Below, in pieces: positions 1-12,281 of a stretch of 64,000 bases of DNA; the stretch's first letter is position 1; every line of letters begins with the position of its first letter. Below the pieces are notes generated by a model. It saw only the letters and a program-made list of their open reading frames with translations, made no database searches and was not told where the DNA came from. Source of the stretch: Solen grandis (taxonomy: Eukaryota; Mollusca; Bivalvia; Adapedonta; Solenidae). Position numbers and translations under genes: made by a program. The stretch is from the NCBI GenBank assembly GCA_021229015.1, contig CM037777.1, forward strand, positions 60,040,642 through 60,104,641, given 5' to 3'.

Positions 1-2430
1 TGGTGAGATTTATTTTAAGTTACACGGATTTGTATCGGAATTCAAGCTTTCTATACGGATCATTGTAACAACACTTAATGACCGAAATCTGCAAATTCAC
101 CTACGAGCCTTCTTTGCGTCAAAAGAAACCATATTCCTCCGCATGGTAAAGTAACAGTTACGCAACATCATAGAGAAACTAGTGTTGTTTTTTGTGCTTT
201 TATGCCACATACAATTATTGTGTCCCCTAGATATTTCTTTTTTACTCAAAATTGAGTTTTTAAGACTTTAGCTGAATATCAGCATACCTGTGTTGTAGAA
301 TTTTGTTCAGTCGTTCGATCATTCATACAAAATTGGAGGTTACTCGGTCTTAATGAACAGAAACCGGTGCTGGGAATGTAGGTTTAGTTGTGAATGACTA
401 CATCAAACACAACGAAAAACCATGCAGTTATACAGATAACCGCACAGTAATGGCGGACACTCGGTTTATGATTTATCTGCACAGTATTGTGACCACCCGA
501 AATAATTGTATTCCCGATATGATTCCTTTGGGTGGCCCTCACTATTCATCCCTATAGCGTGTGCAAATAACTTTTTCCAACACTGTCTTTTTTTTCTTCA
601 GGCCATTACATTATTATCTTTATATAGCCAAAAATATTAGAATAACGTAGAAATGAGCAATGTGGCCATACAGCTTGGTATGTTACGTTTTAAGCTGTCA
701 CAAGTACCATATTTGACTCGACACGGAAGAGAAAAGTGCATGTGCTTATTTTTTCTTCACCCTTTTTAATAGGATATAACGCATTTGAGCTTTGCTCAAA
801 GGTCCTAATCTGATGAACAAGATTTCCAAACTTTCAAAGCACATCACTAATTTATTATGTTCTCCAAATATTAGAAACTGACTAGGTTGGTTTCACTGAA
901 TTAAGACCTTTTTAAAAAGAAAAACAATCCACACTGAGCCTTTCGTTCGGATCCAAGGTCAAACGCGAATACTTAACATCTAGGCTATTTCAGTTCTTCC
1001 TTCTAAATTCAAATTTGCGCAACTGTACGGAAGGTGCCGAAATGTGAGGGTTTGTTTGGAAAGAGTTATTTGATTGGTAAAGAGAAATTTCCCTTTCACT
1101 GAATATTTTCACGGGGTTTCTCTTTGATACCCCAAACGCTCTATATTTGGGATCATCGGCATAAAAAAGTCACGCGACACCGTAGTACCGCTTCCTTCCA
1201 ACATTTGAAATATGCAATATATTGCACTGGCTTTACTCGTGATCTTGATTAACCCGCCCACATACATTCGTGCGCATGCGTGTATTCATGTTTAGTGTAC
1301 ATGTTAATCAAGCTCAACTCGTGAAAGCCATGCAATATATAACATATTTCATTAGCGATGCGAAGCGAAGCACTCCAATAAAAATACTGAACAGAACATA
1401 AAAATACATGTATATCGATAACATATTTACAGTCCGTCATATACGCCGCAAGACTTTGCCTTTTACCTCGCAAAATGGAACCGCATCCCGATCGATTGAC
1501 AGCTTCACTTGATATTTTAGTGCGATTCAGAGTCAATGTCGTTGGTTATACTTATAGTCTTAGCCCCAAAACATGACGTAAAGCAGTCGCCGGCCCAAAA
1601 TATGTGTTGATCATGTAGGCACTATAAACACTATACACACTCCATCTCAAGATCTCACGGTTCATTTTATGCAATATATATATTTGTTTTTCAAATTTAG
1701 AACGAAATACAAGCATTTCATTTGACGATCAAGTCGGATAAACTGTAAGATATAAAAGAGTATTTACTCTTTCCTGGTATATCAATAAATAAAAGTAGTC
1801 GGGATGGTATAAATGGATATATAATAAAAGAGATGAGTTTAATGTACAAATTTTATACATAGGTAAGACAGTGTAAATTAAGACAGTTCTACAGGCAATA
1901 GAAAACCGAAGAGAGGCTTCTATTGTCTATAAAATGTATTCTATGCGATTAGAAGTTTCCCGGCTCAACTTAAATCCATTGAACTGAAGCCGAGACACAA
2001 TATTTATATTACCATATCCTCTGTCAATCAAATGTTTCTCGACTGGGTGGCAGGCGGGAAGATGAGCTGCTAGACATCGAAATGGACGGTTACATTCTGT
2101 GTAGACAATTACATGTAGGGGAGTTTTAAGTTACACTAACATCTGTGAGTTCAAATTTAATCGATCGGTGAGAAACTTCTCCCCTTTTCGATATAATGGA
2201 CCAATATTAAATTTAAGTTTCACAATGCTGTAACTATCATTAACTGCTTGGACATCAAAAGGTGACAAAGGATGGCAGTAAAATTGAATTAATGTTTAAT
2301 GTCGATTTGATCAAAATGTTTCAACGTAAACAATTTGACGAGGAATTTACTTATGTTACTTAGTAAACCGTAGGCAGTGCGACGCGATTAGTGTCATTTC
2401 CTACAGTTTGCTGTTTGTTTCCAATATAAA
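1..2430. other. gene-free stretch
   Basis: I see no exon, protein motif or RNA gene here on either strand. Short segments near 745-830 (plus) and 1490-1535 (minus) resemble the arms of the foldback family described at 5513-5955, so a degenerate relative may lie between them. Confidence 0.4.
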
Positions 2431-2434
2431 AGAA

Positions 2435-2512
2435 GCATCGTGCAGTGGTAAAACGCCGGGTCACTGAACCAGACGTTATTGGTTCGAATTCCATTAGAGG
2501 CGAGATTCGTGT
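2435..2512 (+). repeat. tRNA-like SINE head, degenerate
   Basis: A stretch beginning GTGCAGTGGTAAAACGCCGG followed about 40 bases later by GGTTCGAATTCC looks like the A and B boxes of a tRNA-derived pol III promoter. The B box has one extra T and no acceptor stem pairs, so this is a SINE or tRNA relic rather than a working tRNA gene. Confidence 0.35.
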
Positions 2513-3268
2513 CCATAATTTTCACAGCGTCTGGCAGCTTAAATTCTGACTAGAGCAAGAAACAAAATAAAACATGGATGCATTTTTGTGCAAAAGCATG
2601 AACAGTAGGAGTCCCACCGCATCACATTCCTGCACCTTAACGACGTCAATATAATCCGTCAACGTCGACGTTTTTTTTTTATCGGCGGCTATTTTTTTTT
2701 TTTTTTTTGTTTATGAAAGATTTTTTTCTGACTTGACGTCATAATAGACGATAAACAATTAAGGAAATAAAATGACTACTTAAACCAGGGTGTTCGACAC
2801 ACTATTGTCTATTTTTAACCACTGTCCTTGCGTCATTTTGAAATTTACACGGTTACAAAATTCGAATCGGCAGAATGTGTATTCAACGAGGGGCGTTATA
2901 AAAGTTTACCAGAGAGAGTAAGAAAAAGGGGAATAGAGAGAGAGAGAGATTTTGTATGCTGCATTATGGTTGCGATCTGCATTTCACTAACCTGGCATTA
3001 AATTCCGAATTATTCCTTAATTCCTTTTTATCTTTCTCATTTTAATTTACATTATTTTTGTACAACAAGATAATTGTTAAAATGTGCTGGGAATGATGTA
3101 AATGCTTATACTTTCTCTCGCTCTTCCTCTTTCTATATATTTCACTTAACTGATCAACATAATATATATTTTTCTCATCTTTTTTTAATACTAAGATGCA
3201 ATAAATATCAGAACATTCTGTGAATAACAAAGAAACATGCAAATACATATTTATCACAATGCTAAAAC

Positions 3269-3270
<2 letters not shown>

Positions 3271-3299
<29 letters not shown>
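3271..3299. repeat. (TG)n microsatellite
   Basis: Perfect TG dinucleotide tract. A complementary (AC)n tract follows about 180 bp downstream. Confidence 0.95.
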
Positions 3300-3302
<3 letters not shown>

Positions 3303-3474
3303 ACAGTGATTGAAGATTTTAAAAGCAGTGAGAAACAGCAAGAAAAAATACAAATGCATATAAATTTGATATTACTATATCAAGAGAAATCATTGTTAAG
3401 TTTAAGTTGGTGTTTAATGTAAATTTACATTGACTTTGTGTGCCATTTCCTATACTATCTATGCAATAATCTTC

Positions 3475-3478
<4 letters not shown>

Positions 3479-3519
<41 letters not shown>
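3479..3519. repeat. (AC)n microsatellite
   Basis: Perfect AC dinucleotide tract of about 20 units. Together with the TG tract at 3271-3299 it forms an inverted dinucleotide pair that could form a hairpin. Confidence 0.95.
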
Positions 3520-3520
<1 letters not shown>

Positions 3521-4012
3521 CTCAATTCCTATGTTATTAGGACATTAAAACCTAATCATCATCATCATAAAAGAAGTCCCTACCCCTTCTTGATAAAATG
3601 AGTAGGGGCCGGTTTGTGTTTCAGCTGCACATCAGGAAGCTTATTTTTAATGAAACCCTTAATTATATCATTTTCATGTACACTGTAGCTTTAAACCTAT
3701 ACGCCTTCCCAATGGCAGCCACAAACTTCAAAGTACTGGTCCACCTAATGAACCTGCAAGTTGTAAGAACTTGTTTCCAAGTTGGAGTAAAACTAACAAT
3801 ATTAATCAAAACTCATGAATCTGTTTATCTAGTTTTCTGTATAATGTGTAGATTTCACATACAGCAAAAAAATCATTATTTTTGAAGCTTAGATGAGTGA
3901 TTGCCAGATAACTTTTAAAAGCATTTAATTGTTTAAATTTGATTTATCTTTTTGGAGTATTTAATTTTGTTTTTGGTATTGATCTTGAAGTATATATATG
4001 AGTATATAAGGC

Positions 4013-4061
4013 TTCTCTCTCTCTCTCTCTCTCCCCCACACACACACACACACACACACAC
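4013..4061. repeat. (TC)n-(CA)n compound microsatellite
   Basis: A TC tract followed directly by a C run and a CA tract. Confidence 0.95.
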
Positions 4062-4810
4062 TGAATAATGACACAATATATTTTAGTTGTTTATAGATTT
4101 CTAAGACTACATCTATGATATCACAAATAATTTCAACATTCACCAATGTCTGACTTTGAAATGAGGGCATACACATTTGTCTGCTTTCTGCAATCGGAAA
4201 AGAAATAATAATGATCATTAGTATGAATAAGTTATAACATACTCACATCTTCATTGCAAATATTTAACAGAAATATAAACTCATATCCAAACTGCATAAT
4301 TCCAATTTCCAACACTACATGAGGTGAAATACCATCAAAATATTGTAGTATTTTCATCTGTGTGCAACATGTTGATCTGAAAAGTACATGCTACAATTTC
4401 ACATTATAAGTAAAATACAGTACATTTAATTTGATTTGTGGTCTTTTCTCTTTCCAAAACAAAGAAAGCTTAACTAAGTGTATTTAATTTGATAAAAATC
4501 AAACAAATGAATATAACCAAATAACCATATTATTCAAGGTCCAGATATATGTGAATTTCAATAATTATATTTGTTGCATGTAACAATTTTATCGGAATAA
4601 AACCTGTGGCACTCTACAACGCAATGTTAATGTTTATGTATTAAATGATTATAATTTTTCATAAGCAGTATATTGGAAATACATATATCAAGATCACCGC
4701 ATAGATTCACAAAAACAGCTTGATTATACACGCGCAAAAATATATTGCATTATATGTTTAATAACTACTTTATGTTAATAAGAAATTGTAAGACTCGTCT
4801 ATGAAATACG

Positions 4811-5026
4811 TATACTGTAATATCATTAATTTCCATTGACATTAAGTTTCGTTGATTATGTACCTAAGGAAATTTCGTGGGTACATTAATTCGTGGACCT
4901 ATGTTTTAGAAAAAATGAGGTCTATATAAGAGACAAGTTTTCGTGGGTATTAATATTCGTGGATAAAACCCACTACGAAATCGACGAAAATTAGTGTCCC
5001 ATGAAAAATAATGATTTCACAGTATA
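4811..5026. mobile_element. MITE-like element, family M1 (copy 1)
   Basis: The ends are inverted repeats of about 23 bp: TATACTGTAATATCATTAAT at the left, and the reverse complement of TATACTGTGAAATCATTA at the right. The sequence GAAATA flanks both sides and may be a target-site duplication. The interior is rich in variants of TTCGTGGGTA and its complement. A related copy lies at 45894-46111. There is no coding capacity. Confidence 0.65.
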
Positions 5027-5512
5027 GAAATAAGTAGGATAAGGTGTCGCAACAAGGTTGTCCCTAGGATTCTGAAAATTTGAGTCCTTGAAATTTAAAT
5101 TTATCATTGTACGTGGTATGTATTGCGATTATGACCGGCACATATCGGTTTCAAGTCACACGTTATCATAACACGATATTTTGTAATATTCCTCTGAAAC
5201 TAACTTTTTTTCTTCTTTTTTTTCTGCGACGCCTTAAACATTTTTCTTATTCATCATAACTTTTACCCTGTGGGGAACCGCGAAATCGCATGAATCGTTA
5301 TTCGGTCACAAAATAGTCCAATAAATGAACACACACTAACACACACACACACAAATTCTTACGGGCATTTCTTGAAAAAGAAAAGAACTTCGAATAATTG
5401 ATAATGCAGTGTGTTCGTTTGTGCATTACCGGTGTTTTATTTTTTCTCTCAATTCCAACATGTTTTCACGTGTTTTCAGTTGGAGAAACAAAGGAGAAAC
5501 AAAGTCCAGTAT

Positions 5513-5955
5513 GGCCATACCACGTGGTATATGACGTCATCTTTCACAGGCAGCATTATTTGCCGAGATTCGAATAAAAAAAATGCTATAAGTATAATTT
5601 TTATTTCTTCACCAATTTTAATGGTAAATAACGCATGCGAAGCGAAAATTGTGCACTACACAAAAGTCCTAATTATTCTGGTGTCTTTCCTAATATTCGG
5701 GAAAACATCATTAGCGATGTACTTTACTTCTTAGTAAACAAAATGTTACGAACTCGGAAGGTTTTTCCGAATGTTATGAAAACTTTACATCTGACAAAAT
5801 AATCACTGGGACTTATGTATTGGCCACAATATTCCGCTTTGCAAGCGTTAAATACCTTTAAGAAATTATTAAGAAATAAAATAATAAAAACAGTTTTTGA
5901 CTCTGAATCGATGCAAAATAGCTTACTTTGACGTCATATACCGCGTGGTATGGCA
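5513..5955. mobile_element. foldback element, family F1 (copy 1)
   Basis: The left arm starts near CCATACCACGTGGTATATGA. The right arm, reverse-complemented, starts CCATACCACGCGGTATATGA, and similarity continues for roughly 200 bp including GACGTCA and a later segment around AACGC-TGCGAAGCG. A second copy is at 36363-36822. It is non-coding: the short open frames inside it fall across both arms and resemble nothing known. Confidence 0.7.
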
Positions 5956-6160
5956 ACACTGTAGTCGGTTTCTCCACAAAATGTCACTTTTTTTTTCAAA
6001 CAAACGTAGACTTTATAATAACCACACGGTGTTCCACAGAAATATTACGTTTATTTTTAGATTTATCGAACTACAGAAGATTCACCATAATTTCTCATAT
6101 TAAATTGTGTCATTTTACTATTTAAACACAATCAGTCTGATCAGTTACCTATAAACCGTG

Positions 6161-6415
6161 AGGGGGCCACCGTGGCCAAGAGGGTAAAGTTGCTGACTTT
6201 AACACTCACTCAGCCCCTCACCGCGTGGGTTCGAATCCCAGCAATGTCATTCGGATTTCCATGTGAGGAAACCTTCCAGCTGGCTTGCAATAGGTCGCCG
6301 GTTCTACCCGGATGCCTCCGCGCATTCGGAGTCTTCCTCCACCTGTAATTAGCTGGACGTCCCTATATGACTGAAATATACTGTCGAAGCGACGGTAAAC
6401 TCAAAAAGTCAAGTT
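6161..6415 (+). mobile_element. tRNA-derived SINE, family S1 (copy 1)
   Basis: The tRNA-like head (CCGTGGCCAAGAGGGTAAAG and GGGTTCGAATCCC) is followed by a conserved body with TTCCTCCACCTGTAATTAGC and a tail with CGACGGTAAACTCAAA. An almost complete second copy is at 47152-47400, a tail-only inverted piece at 47077-47150 and a decayed piece near 54412. This head-body-tail layout is that of the tRNA-headed SINEs of molluscs (V-SINE or MetaSINE type); I do not assign the family. Confidence 0.85.
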
Positions 6416-7004
6416 AAAAACCGCGATATGTTATATGCACAGTGTTATTTCCTAGCAGCGTCAAATCCGACTACATGTATATAGCAAATCATGCAGCTCG
6501 TCTTTTAATAATGCGTTCAGTAAATGTCATTGTACTGGCTGTTGAGACTATTTGCCTTACCAGGGGTTTACTCAGTCATAATTGCAAGGATTCATAGATA
6601 ACTTAAAGGCAGTTTATTAAATAGTCGTTTTATAATATCTTCACATCTATCATGTGTACATGATCATCAAAGTCTAGCATTTTTATGAGGTTACTTTGAA
6701 TTCAATATTTTGAAAGGTACTGAACAAACTCAAATTTTGAATGATTAAAACTCTCACAAAGCTTTAGAATCTTATTTCATTTTTTTTTCTTTAAGATTTT
6801 TTTTCAAGATATAGGCAATTCATTTGTGTTGAACAGCAAACTGTGGTTTCCTTAGTTTGTCCATGTCTATATATTGCCCAAATTAAAATGCAAAGACAGT
6901 CTCGCAATGAGAATGTAATGCAGTCGCCCGTCGGAACACGTGGGTTTCTGCGTTGTCCAGTCTTTACCAAATGCAAATTCTAAAACCTCTGTTTTTTTTT
7001 TATC

Positions 7005-7009
<5 letters not shown>

Positions 7010-7069
<60 letters not shown>
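7010..7069. repeat. (AT)n microsatellite
   Basis: Perfect AT dinucleotide tract of about 60 bp. Confidence 0.95.
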
Positions 7070-7070
<1 letters not shown>

Positions 7071-7733
7071 CAGTATGAAGTAAATTTACTTTTTTTTTCA
7101 TAACGGACTTTCAGTTTTTGAAGGTATGTAACTGTATCAATATGATATTTCTTTACGTACGGACCTTTAACAGCCAATGGCGTTATTGTTTGTGTTTGAC
7201 TTGAATATACTTATAATATTTTATTGGGGGTGCATATGTGCAATTTGATCAGGTTGAATTAAGTTCAAGTAGGTTGAATTAAGTTCAAGTTTAAATGGAT
7301 GAAAAACGCCAACTTTATAAGTCACAAGCAATAGCTTTGAAACAAATATGGAAGATAAAAATTGAATAAATTTCTGGACTGAGGGTGACCAGAGGCTCTT
7401 AGTTTGAATCCTAGTGAGCCATGATTTTTCAGTTTCCAGGATGTCATGTTTTTCAACAAAAATGACAACATGCATAATTATCTGTGCCAGAGTGCAAGTG
7501 AATTGTTAAAACTGCAAGAAATTTTCTTCAATCATTATGAAATGTAACAGCTTAACTTGTAGCCTTTAAGTTGAAAGGTTTAAGTGGTTATGTAGATGCA
7601 TTAGTAGAGAACTTGCCATGTAAGTGAGGGCTCTCGAGTTAGAGTCCTGGCCCGTGTTCTCGAAAATCTTAAGACAAACTCTGGCTTTAATTTGAGTATC
7701 ATACTAAATCCCTAATTCTTGAAGTCCTGGTTC

Positions 7734-7833
7734 NNNNNNNNNNNNNNNNNNNNNNNNNNNNNNNNNNNNNNNNNNNNNNNNNNNNNNNNNNNNNNNNNNN
7801 NNNNNNNNNNNNNNNNNNNNNNNNNNNNNNNNN
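7734..7833. other. assembly gap (100 N)
   Basis: Exactly 100 N, the conventional placeholder for a gap of unknown size. Confidence 0.99.
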
Positions 7834-7893
7834 AAAGTGTATCTTTACATGTATTATTAGTATCTGGCAAGTAGGAAACTTTCGTGTTATCCA

Positions 7894-8060
7894 GTACCCA
7901 CTCCTGCCAGCTACATATTCACTTAAGATAAATGGATATCTCGCCTTTTTTCAAGATAGTTAAATTATGTGGATAACAAGTATTTTTTCGCATAATTATC
8001 TGGAAAAAAGCATGATATCCATTTAACATAGGTGAATATGTGATTAGCAGTAGTGGGCAC
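7894..8060. repeat. inverted repeat / small foldback
   Basis: The left arm (from CCCACTCCTGCCAGCTACAT to AAATGGATATC) is matched in reverse complement by the right arm (GATATCCATTT to AGTAGTGGGCAC). The arms are about 45 bp with a few mismatches, around a loop of about 75 bp. It looks like a MITE relic and lies just after the assembly gap. Confidence 0.6.
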
Positions 8061-8554
8061 TAACAGACAGTTTTGTCCTGTTAAGATACCTAAGTGGATA
8101 ACTAAAAAATTTTCTGCTTGCCATATATATGAATATGTGACAATTTTTCAGAAAAGTTTCGAAATAGCTAAGTGGATAAGTGGTGGCAGAGAAATGCCAC
8201 CATACTAAAATAAACATTATGATAAATAATCAGTTGATCTTTTATGACTCATCGGTGTTATCAATCGTCACTTATTTTGGTATTGGACGCCATGACTGCG
8301 GATCCATGATATCCCTAAATTTATTTCTTTTTCTAATTTAGGTTTCATAATGCTTATTACATTTTATACAAGTCTTATTACATTTATAAAAAAAAAAAAC
8401 TTATTATAATTGCATTCTTGAAATTGTTACCTGAAAGTTAAACTTTTAACGATCGAATTTCTGTTCGCCATATTTACGTTAAAAGTTTAAATTTGAATCT
8501 ATAATATTACATATGTATTTCAGTTATTCAGAGACTATGTCTACTTTAGACAGG

Positions 8555-8665
8555 TATAGTGCTGCCACACGGCAGTATCACGCCGTAGATATTTGGCATG
8601 ATACCACACCCAGTCACATTATCCCGACACCGAGCCAACCAATCCTAGTTTTAATATTAGCAGAC
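8555..8665 (+). repeat. dispersed SINE-like repeat R1 (5' part)
   Basis: The segment contains GGCATGATACCACACCCAGT and CGAGCCAACCA. Related sequence recurs at 9985-10165 (3' part), 14118-14510 (plus, split by another element), 31735-31840 (minus) and 35395-35480 (minus). The 3' part ends in a B-box-like GGGGATCGAAC. Confidence 0.65.
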
Positions 8666-9356
8666 ATGGTCTTTAATTCATTTATGTAGACATATACATG
8701 TAGTTTTAAACTTGTGTGTAGCATTTATCTTTAGCATCTAGTCTCTTGTAATTCTCATTAGAATGTTTGTTAGCTATTATTTGTTTTATTATAATGTACA
8801 TACATGTGATATTGTGCACCAACGAGACTGAAATAAATAAATATATAGCAGACTTCGCGAAAGGCAAAAATATCTGTCACAAATTCGGTCTGACTTGTAT
8901 GATAATTTTGTCAGACCAAAAGAAAATCTGTCATACTGAAAAGAAAATGAGAAAATATGCAAAATATCTATTTTTTCTCTTTATTGAAGTATATTTAATT
9001 GAAATATATTGATACATATACAATGTATTAGTACAGCCATATATAGCATATTAAATTAGCTTAACATTTCTTATGTCATTGTATAGTGTTTGTATTGGTC
9101 TAAATTAATTACATTCCAATGCTGTTTTATAATGGATATGCTACCAATATACGACAATTGTGTATATTTGTATATCTTTTTGAATTACGTTTTGCTTAAC
9201 CCTTTAAACTTCCCCTTACGTTTCGTTTCGGTAAAGGAGGTAATCCAGGGTGCATTTATCGGATATACCTTTGAAATATACTATATTATTACAACTATAA
9301 TTATATTTTTATGTAATATATTTCATATTTTGAAAATTACTATAGTATTACTACTA

Positions 9357-9358
<2 letters not shown>

Positions 9359-9395
<37 letters not shown>
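9359..9395. repeat. (TA)n microsatellite
   Basis: Perfect TA tract. Confidence 0.9.
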
Positions 9396-9398
<3 letters not shown>

Positions 9399-9674
9399 AT
9401 AATTTGTTGATGTGTATTTTATTTTATTTAATTATGTCGTATAATTTCCTTGTTTCTTGACAAGGGAACCTCCATGGTACATACAATTTTGCTAACATGC
9501 ATTTAAGAGAACAATTTTGTTCAGTTCATTATTACTACACATATCTTAAATAACAAGTTAATCTTTGTGATTACGATCGAATGTACTTGTAGATTATCAC
9601 AAATCACTAAAAGCCATAAAAATATTTTTTGTAAAAAGAAAAAAAGGGAAAACAACTAAAATATATGCATATTT

Positions 9675-9678
9675 TGTG

Positions 9679-9716
<38 letters not shown>
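9675..9716. repeat. (TG)n microsatellite
   Basis: TG tract with one GC interruption near its start. Confidence 0.9.
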
Positions 9717-9718
<2 letters not shown>

Positions 9719-9984
9719 TATCGATTATGTGGTTCATCCTCTATGACAAGAAATTGTCTTTATTGTATGTGACCAAATGGATTATGTGATTACTTTATTT
9801 ATATTGACTATGTACATTGTACACGTCGAAAAATAAAACTTTGTCTTGTCTTTTGTCATATAGCTTTAGCCAATTAAGCATATAAATTACAAGAATCAAG
9901 CAAGATAACTTCATAAAAAACAAGAATAGCAAGGAAAGTTATTTCCCCCTTATATCTACAGTTGAGTTCGCTGGAAAATTGCCG

Positions 9985-10165
9985 CCAGTCATCTGGACAG
10001 ATGAGAAAGAATTTAGTCCGTGATGAAATCTGTCAGACATGTCTGCCGGTGCGATGTCTGGTACATAGAACTACCTCGTATATATGCCGAGCGCTAAGCA
10101 GGGAGCTACCATTACCATTGTTAACGACTTTGGTATGTTGCAGTTGGGGATCGAACTCACGTTTT
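9985..10165 (+). repeat. dispersed SINE-like repeat R1 (3' part)
   Basis: The segment contains GCCGAGCGCTAAGCAGGGAG, then TTAACGACTTTGGTATG and GGGGATCGAAC. The same order of words occurs in the copy at 14118-14510. The open reading frame through it is a by-product of the repeat. It lies about 85 bp before the RING exon. Confidence 0.65.
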
Positions 10166-10248
10166 TGCATCCCATTTGTTAAATTGCTTAATTTTTAAGT
10201 CTTCCTTTAACTGGAATATAAATAAAACAAGTGTTTCCCTTATTGTAG

Positions 10249-10436
10249 ATGTGGTAGCCGAGTATGACAGGCTGCTAAACATTCTCCAGTGTTGTCGATG
10301 CAAAGTGTACGAAGCGAACATCTTATTTCTGCCATGTCGTCACCACAGGCTATGTCAAGAGTGCGCTGATAACGTCATCTTGTGTCCAGAGTGTGGATCG
10401 GCGGTAGAAGCAAAGATCAGAACACGCCTTGAGTAA
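10249..10436 (+). CDS. RING-finger terminal exon, IAP-like E3 ligase
   Basis: This is the last coding exon of a RING-type E3 ubiquitin ligase. It follows a good acceptor (TCCCTTATTGTAG) in phase 1 and ends at TAA (10434-10436). The cysteine and histidine pattern is C-x2-C, then LPCRHHRLCQEC, then CPEC, a compact C3HC4 RING at the extreme C-terminus, as in inhibitor-of-apoptosis proteins; the tail IRTRLE fits that class. A RING of this kind binds an E2 enzyme and transfers ubiquitin. No upstream BIR or other exon is recognisable in the preceding 10 kb, so the N-terminal part is either farther away, in the gap, or missing. A frameshifted duplicate lies at 28095-28265. The RING call is strong; the IAP assignment is an inference from position and tail. 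Confidence 0.7.
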
Positions 10437-10893
10437 CAGATGACTTATTTTAAAAAAGCTTAAGTCTCACTAAAGTATGCAACGTATTACTTACTAAGAC
10501 AACATACATTCAGTGGAAAACATTTTTAAATAAAACTTGATCCTTATACATATGGAATTAAAAATGTATACAAAAAAAAAATCCCAAAACTGTTAAATTT
10601 TTAATATAGTTTTCTAAATAAAAAAAAATCAACGGACAGATTTCTTTTATTGTTTTTAGAGTCAGTTCTCTGATATAAACGCTTTCTGAAAATGTAGAAA
10701 AAATACATACCTCACCAAAATTTTTTTTGCCTTTTTTATTGAAATTTTAGCCAAATTTGCACGTAAACACTAAAATGTGACTTTTTGTACCTTCAAAATT
10801 TGGTAAGTATAATTTTAATGATATTCTTATCCCATGAATCTTAAAATTTGGGCTTTCTTCTATCATTCTACTTAAATGAGAAATTAAAATAAA

Positions 10894-10930
<37 letters not shown>

Positions 10931-11250
10931 AAAATCAAAATCAGCTGCAACCCGCTGAAACGTCCTTAAAGATGATCTACAAAGAACCATAAAAATCTTC
11001 CTATTTCACCCAAAAAGGCATGATCATAATTATTTTTGAAAGAAAACAACATCTTTGTAAAATGTCGTTTGTGTAAGTTGTTTGGTAGGGTCACGTGAAC
11101 CCTACGACATCATTGATAGATCTGCAGATAGAGCAGATCTCGATTGCGTACCTTGTCTTTCTTAATTTCATATAAAGACGAGTGTTTATCATATCAAATT
11201 ATATTCAGGAAGTCGTATTGAAACGCATCATATTAATTCTTTGGTAAAGT
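10437..11250 (+). repeat. duplicated block downstream of RING exon
   Basis: Segments of this stretch recur in the same order downstream of the RING pseudogene at about 28280-29210. One example is GGTCACGTGA followed by CATTGATAGA here, against GGTCACGTGA and CATTGATGGA there; a pair around TTTGGTAA and TTGGGCTTTC is another. It therefore belongs to one duplicated unit with the RING exon. It contains a poly-T run at 10898-10927 and no gene. Confidence 0.55.
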
Positions 11251-12090
11251 TTAAATTGTGTGTGTGAAACTAATCGGTGATTTTGATAAAAAAAAAAAGG
11301 CTGTATTAATCAATAGACTGTGAAATAAAATGTTACAATAAATTTGCATTAGGAAGTTTTCCGGAGTGTGGTAATTAAAATTGTCATAAATTGATTTAAT
11401 ATTAACTGGAATGACTTGGCGATTTCTTTAATACCTGGGTGGTAGTGGAAAAGTGACGTTTATTTCTCTTTCTTTCTCTCACTCCTGAACATGCATGAAC
11501 CGTGCACCTTATATAGTTTTAGTTCCCTGCAGGAACTGACGTTATTTTGGAATGCTTAGTTTTTGTAATTATAAGGTTCGTTACAGAAAGTAGCACGCTT
11601 AATTAATCAGTTGGGTGCAAAATACCATAATAGATGTTCAGTTAAAAATAGAAACTTTTAAACACAGAAATAAGCTGTACGTATTTTTCCAACTCGAATG
11701 AAATATTGTCTTCCTTAATTTTCACTCGATTGCAAAATAAACCAGACAGCTTAATATTAGTATTAATTAATAAGCACTCGCTTGTTTATAAATCAAATTC
11801 TGAAGTTAAAATATAAGATAATCAGAATCATTTAAATATATAATAACATGTAATTAAAGATCTCTGATATATGTGCCATCTTAATTGCCATAAACAGGTT
11901 TTTACATAATCATATCAAACAAAAATAGACATGATTCAACAACAGACAAGAATAAGAGATTCAGAAAAAATGTAGATACACTGAATAAGATTAAAGCAGA
12001 TACATGATAATAAGGGGGAATAAGAGGGAATTTGATACAAAGCTATACAAAAATATATTAAAGCAATTCTTATTTTTATGCGAAATGTAT
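11251..12090. other. gene-free stretch upstream of Cvsi copy 1
   Basis: AT-rich sequence with no recognisable exon or repeat family; it may hold the regulatory region of the Cvsi-like gene that follows. Confidence 0.4.
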
Positions 12091-12098
12091 TTTTTTTT

Positions 12099-12110
12099 AT
12101 ATATATAAAG
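12099..12110 (+). promoter_or_regulatory. candidate TATA box of Cvsi copy 1
   Basis: TATATATAAAG lies about 175 bp upstream of the presumed start codon at 12282. The spacing would allow a transcription start near 12130-12140 and a 5' UTR of about 145 bases. AT-rich words are common here, so the evidence is weak. Confidence 0.3.
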
Positions 12111-12281
12111 GCTTATATAATTCCTTTCCAAGTTCTAATTCTATTACACGTTGATAAGAATGGTTGGAAAATTTCCACTTGGTCGTTATCTGGGAGAACA
12201 TATTGACAAAGACGTATTTGAATTGCGTGACCCATTTTCATTTCCCATGATACAGCCATTCTATACGATCATTGCGCAACC

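Noticed and set aside
9962..10198. 78-residue plus-strand frame before the RING exon
   Set aside because: It runs through the R1 repeat and its amino acids follow the repeat words; there is no splice site linking it to the RING exon.
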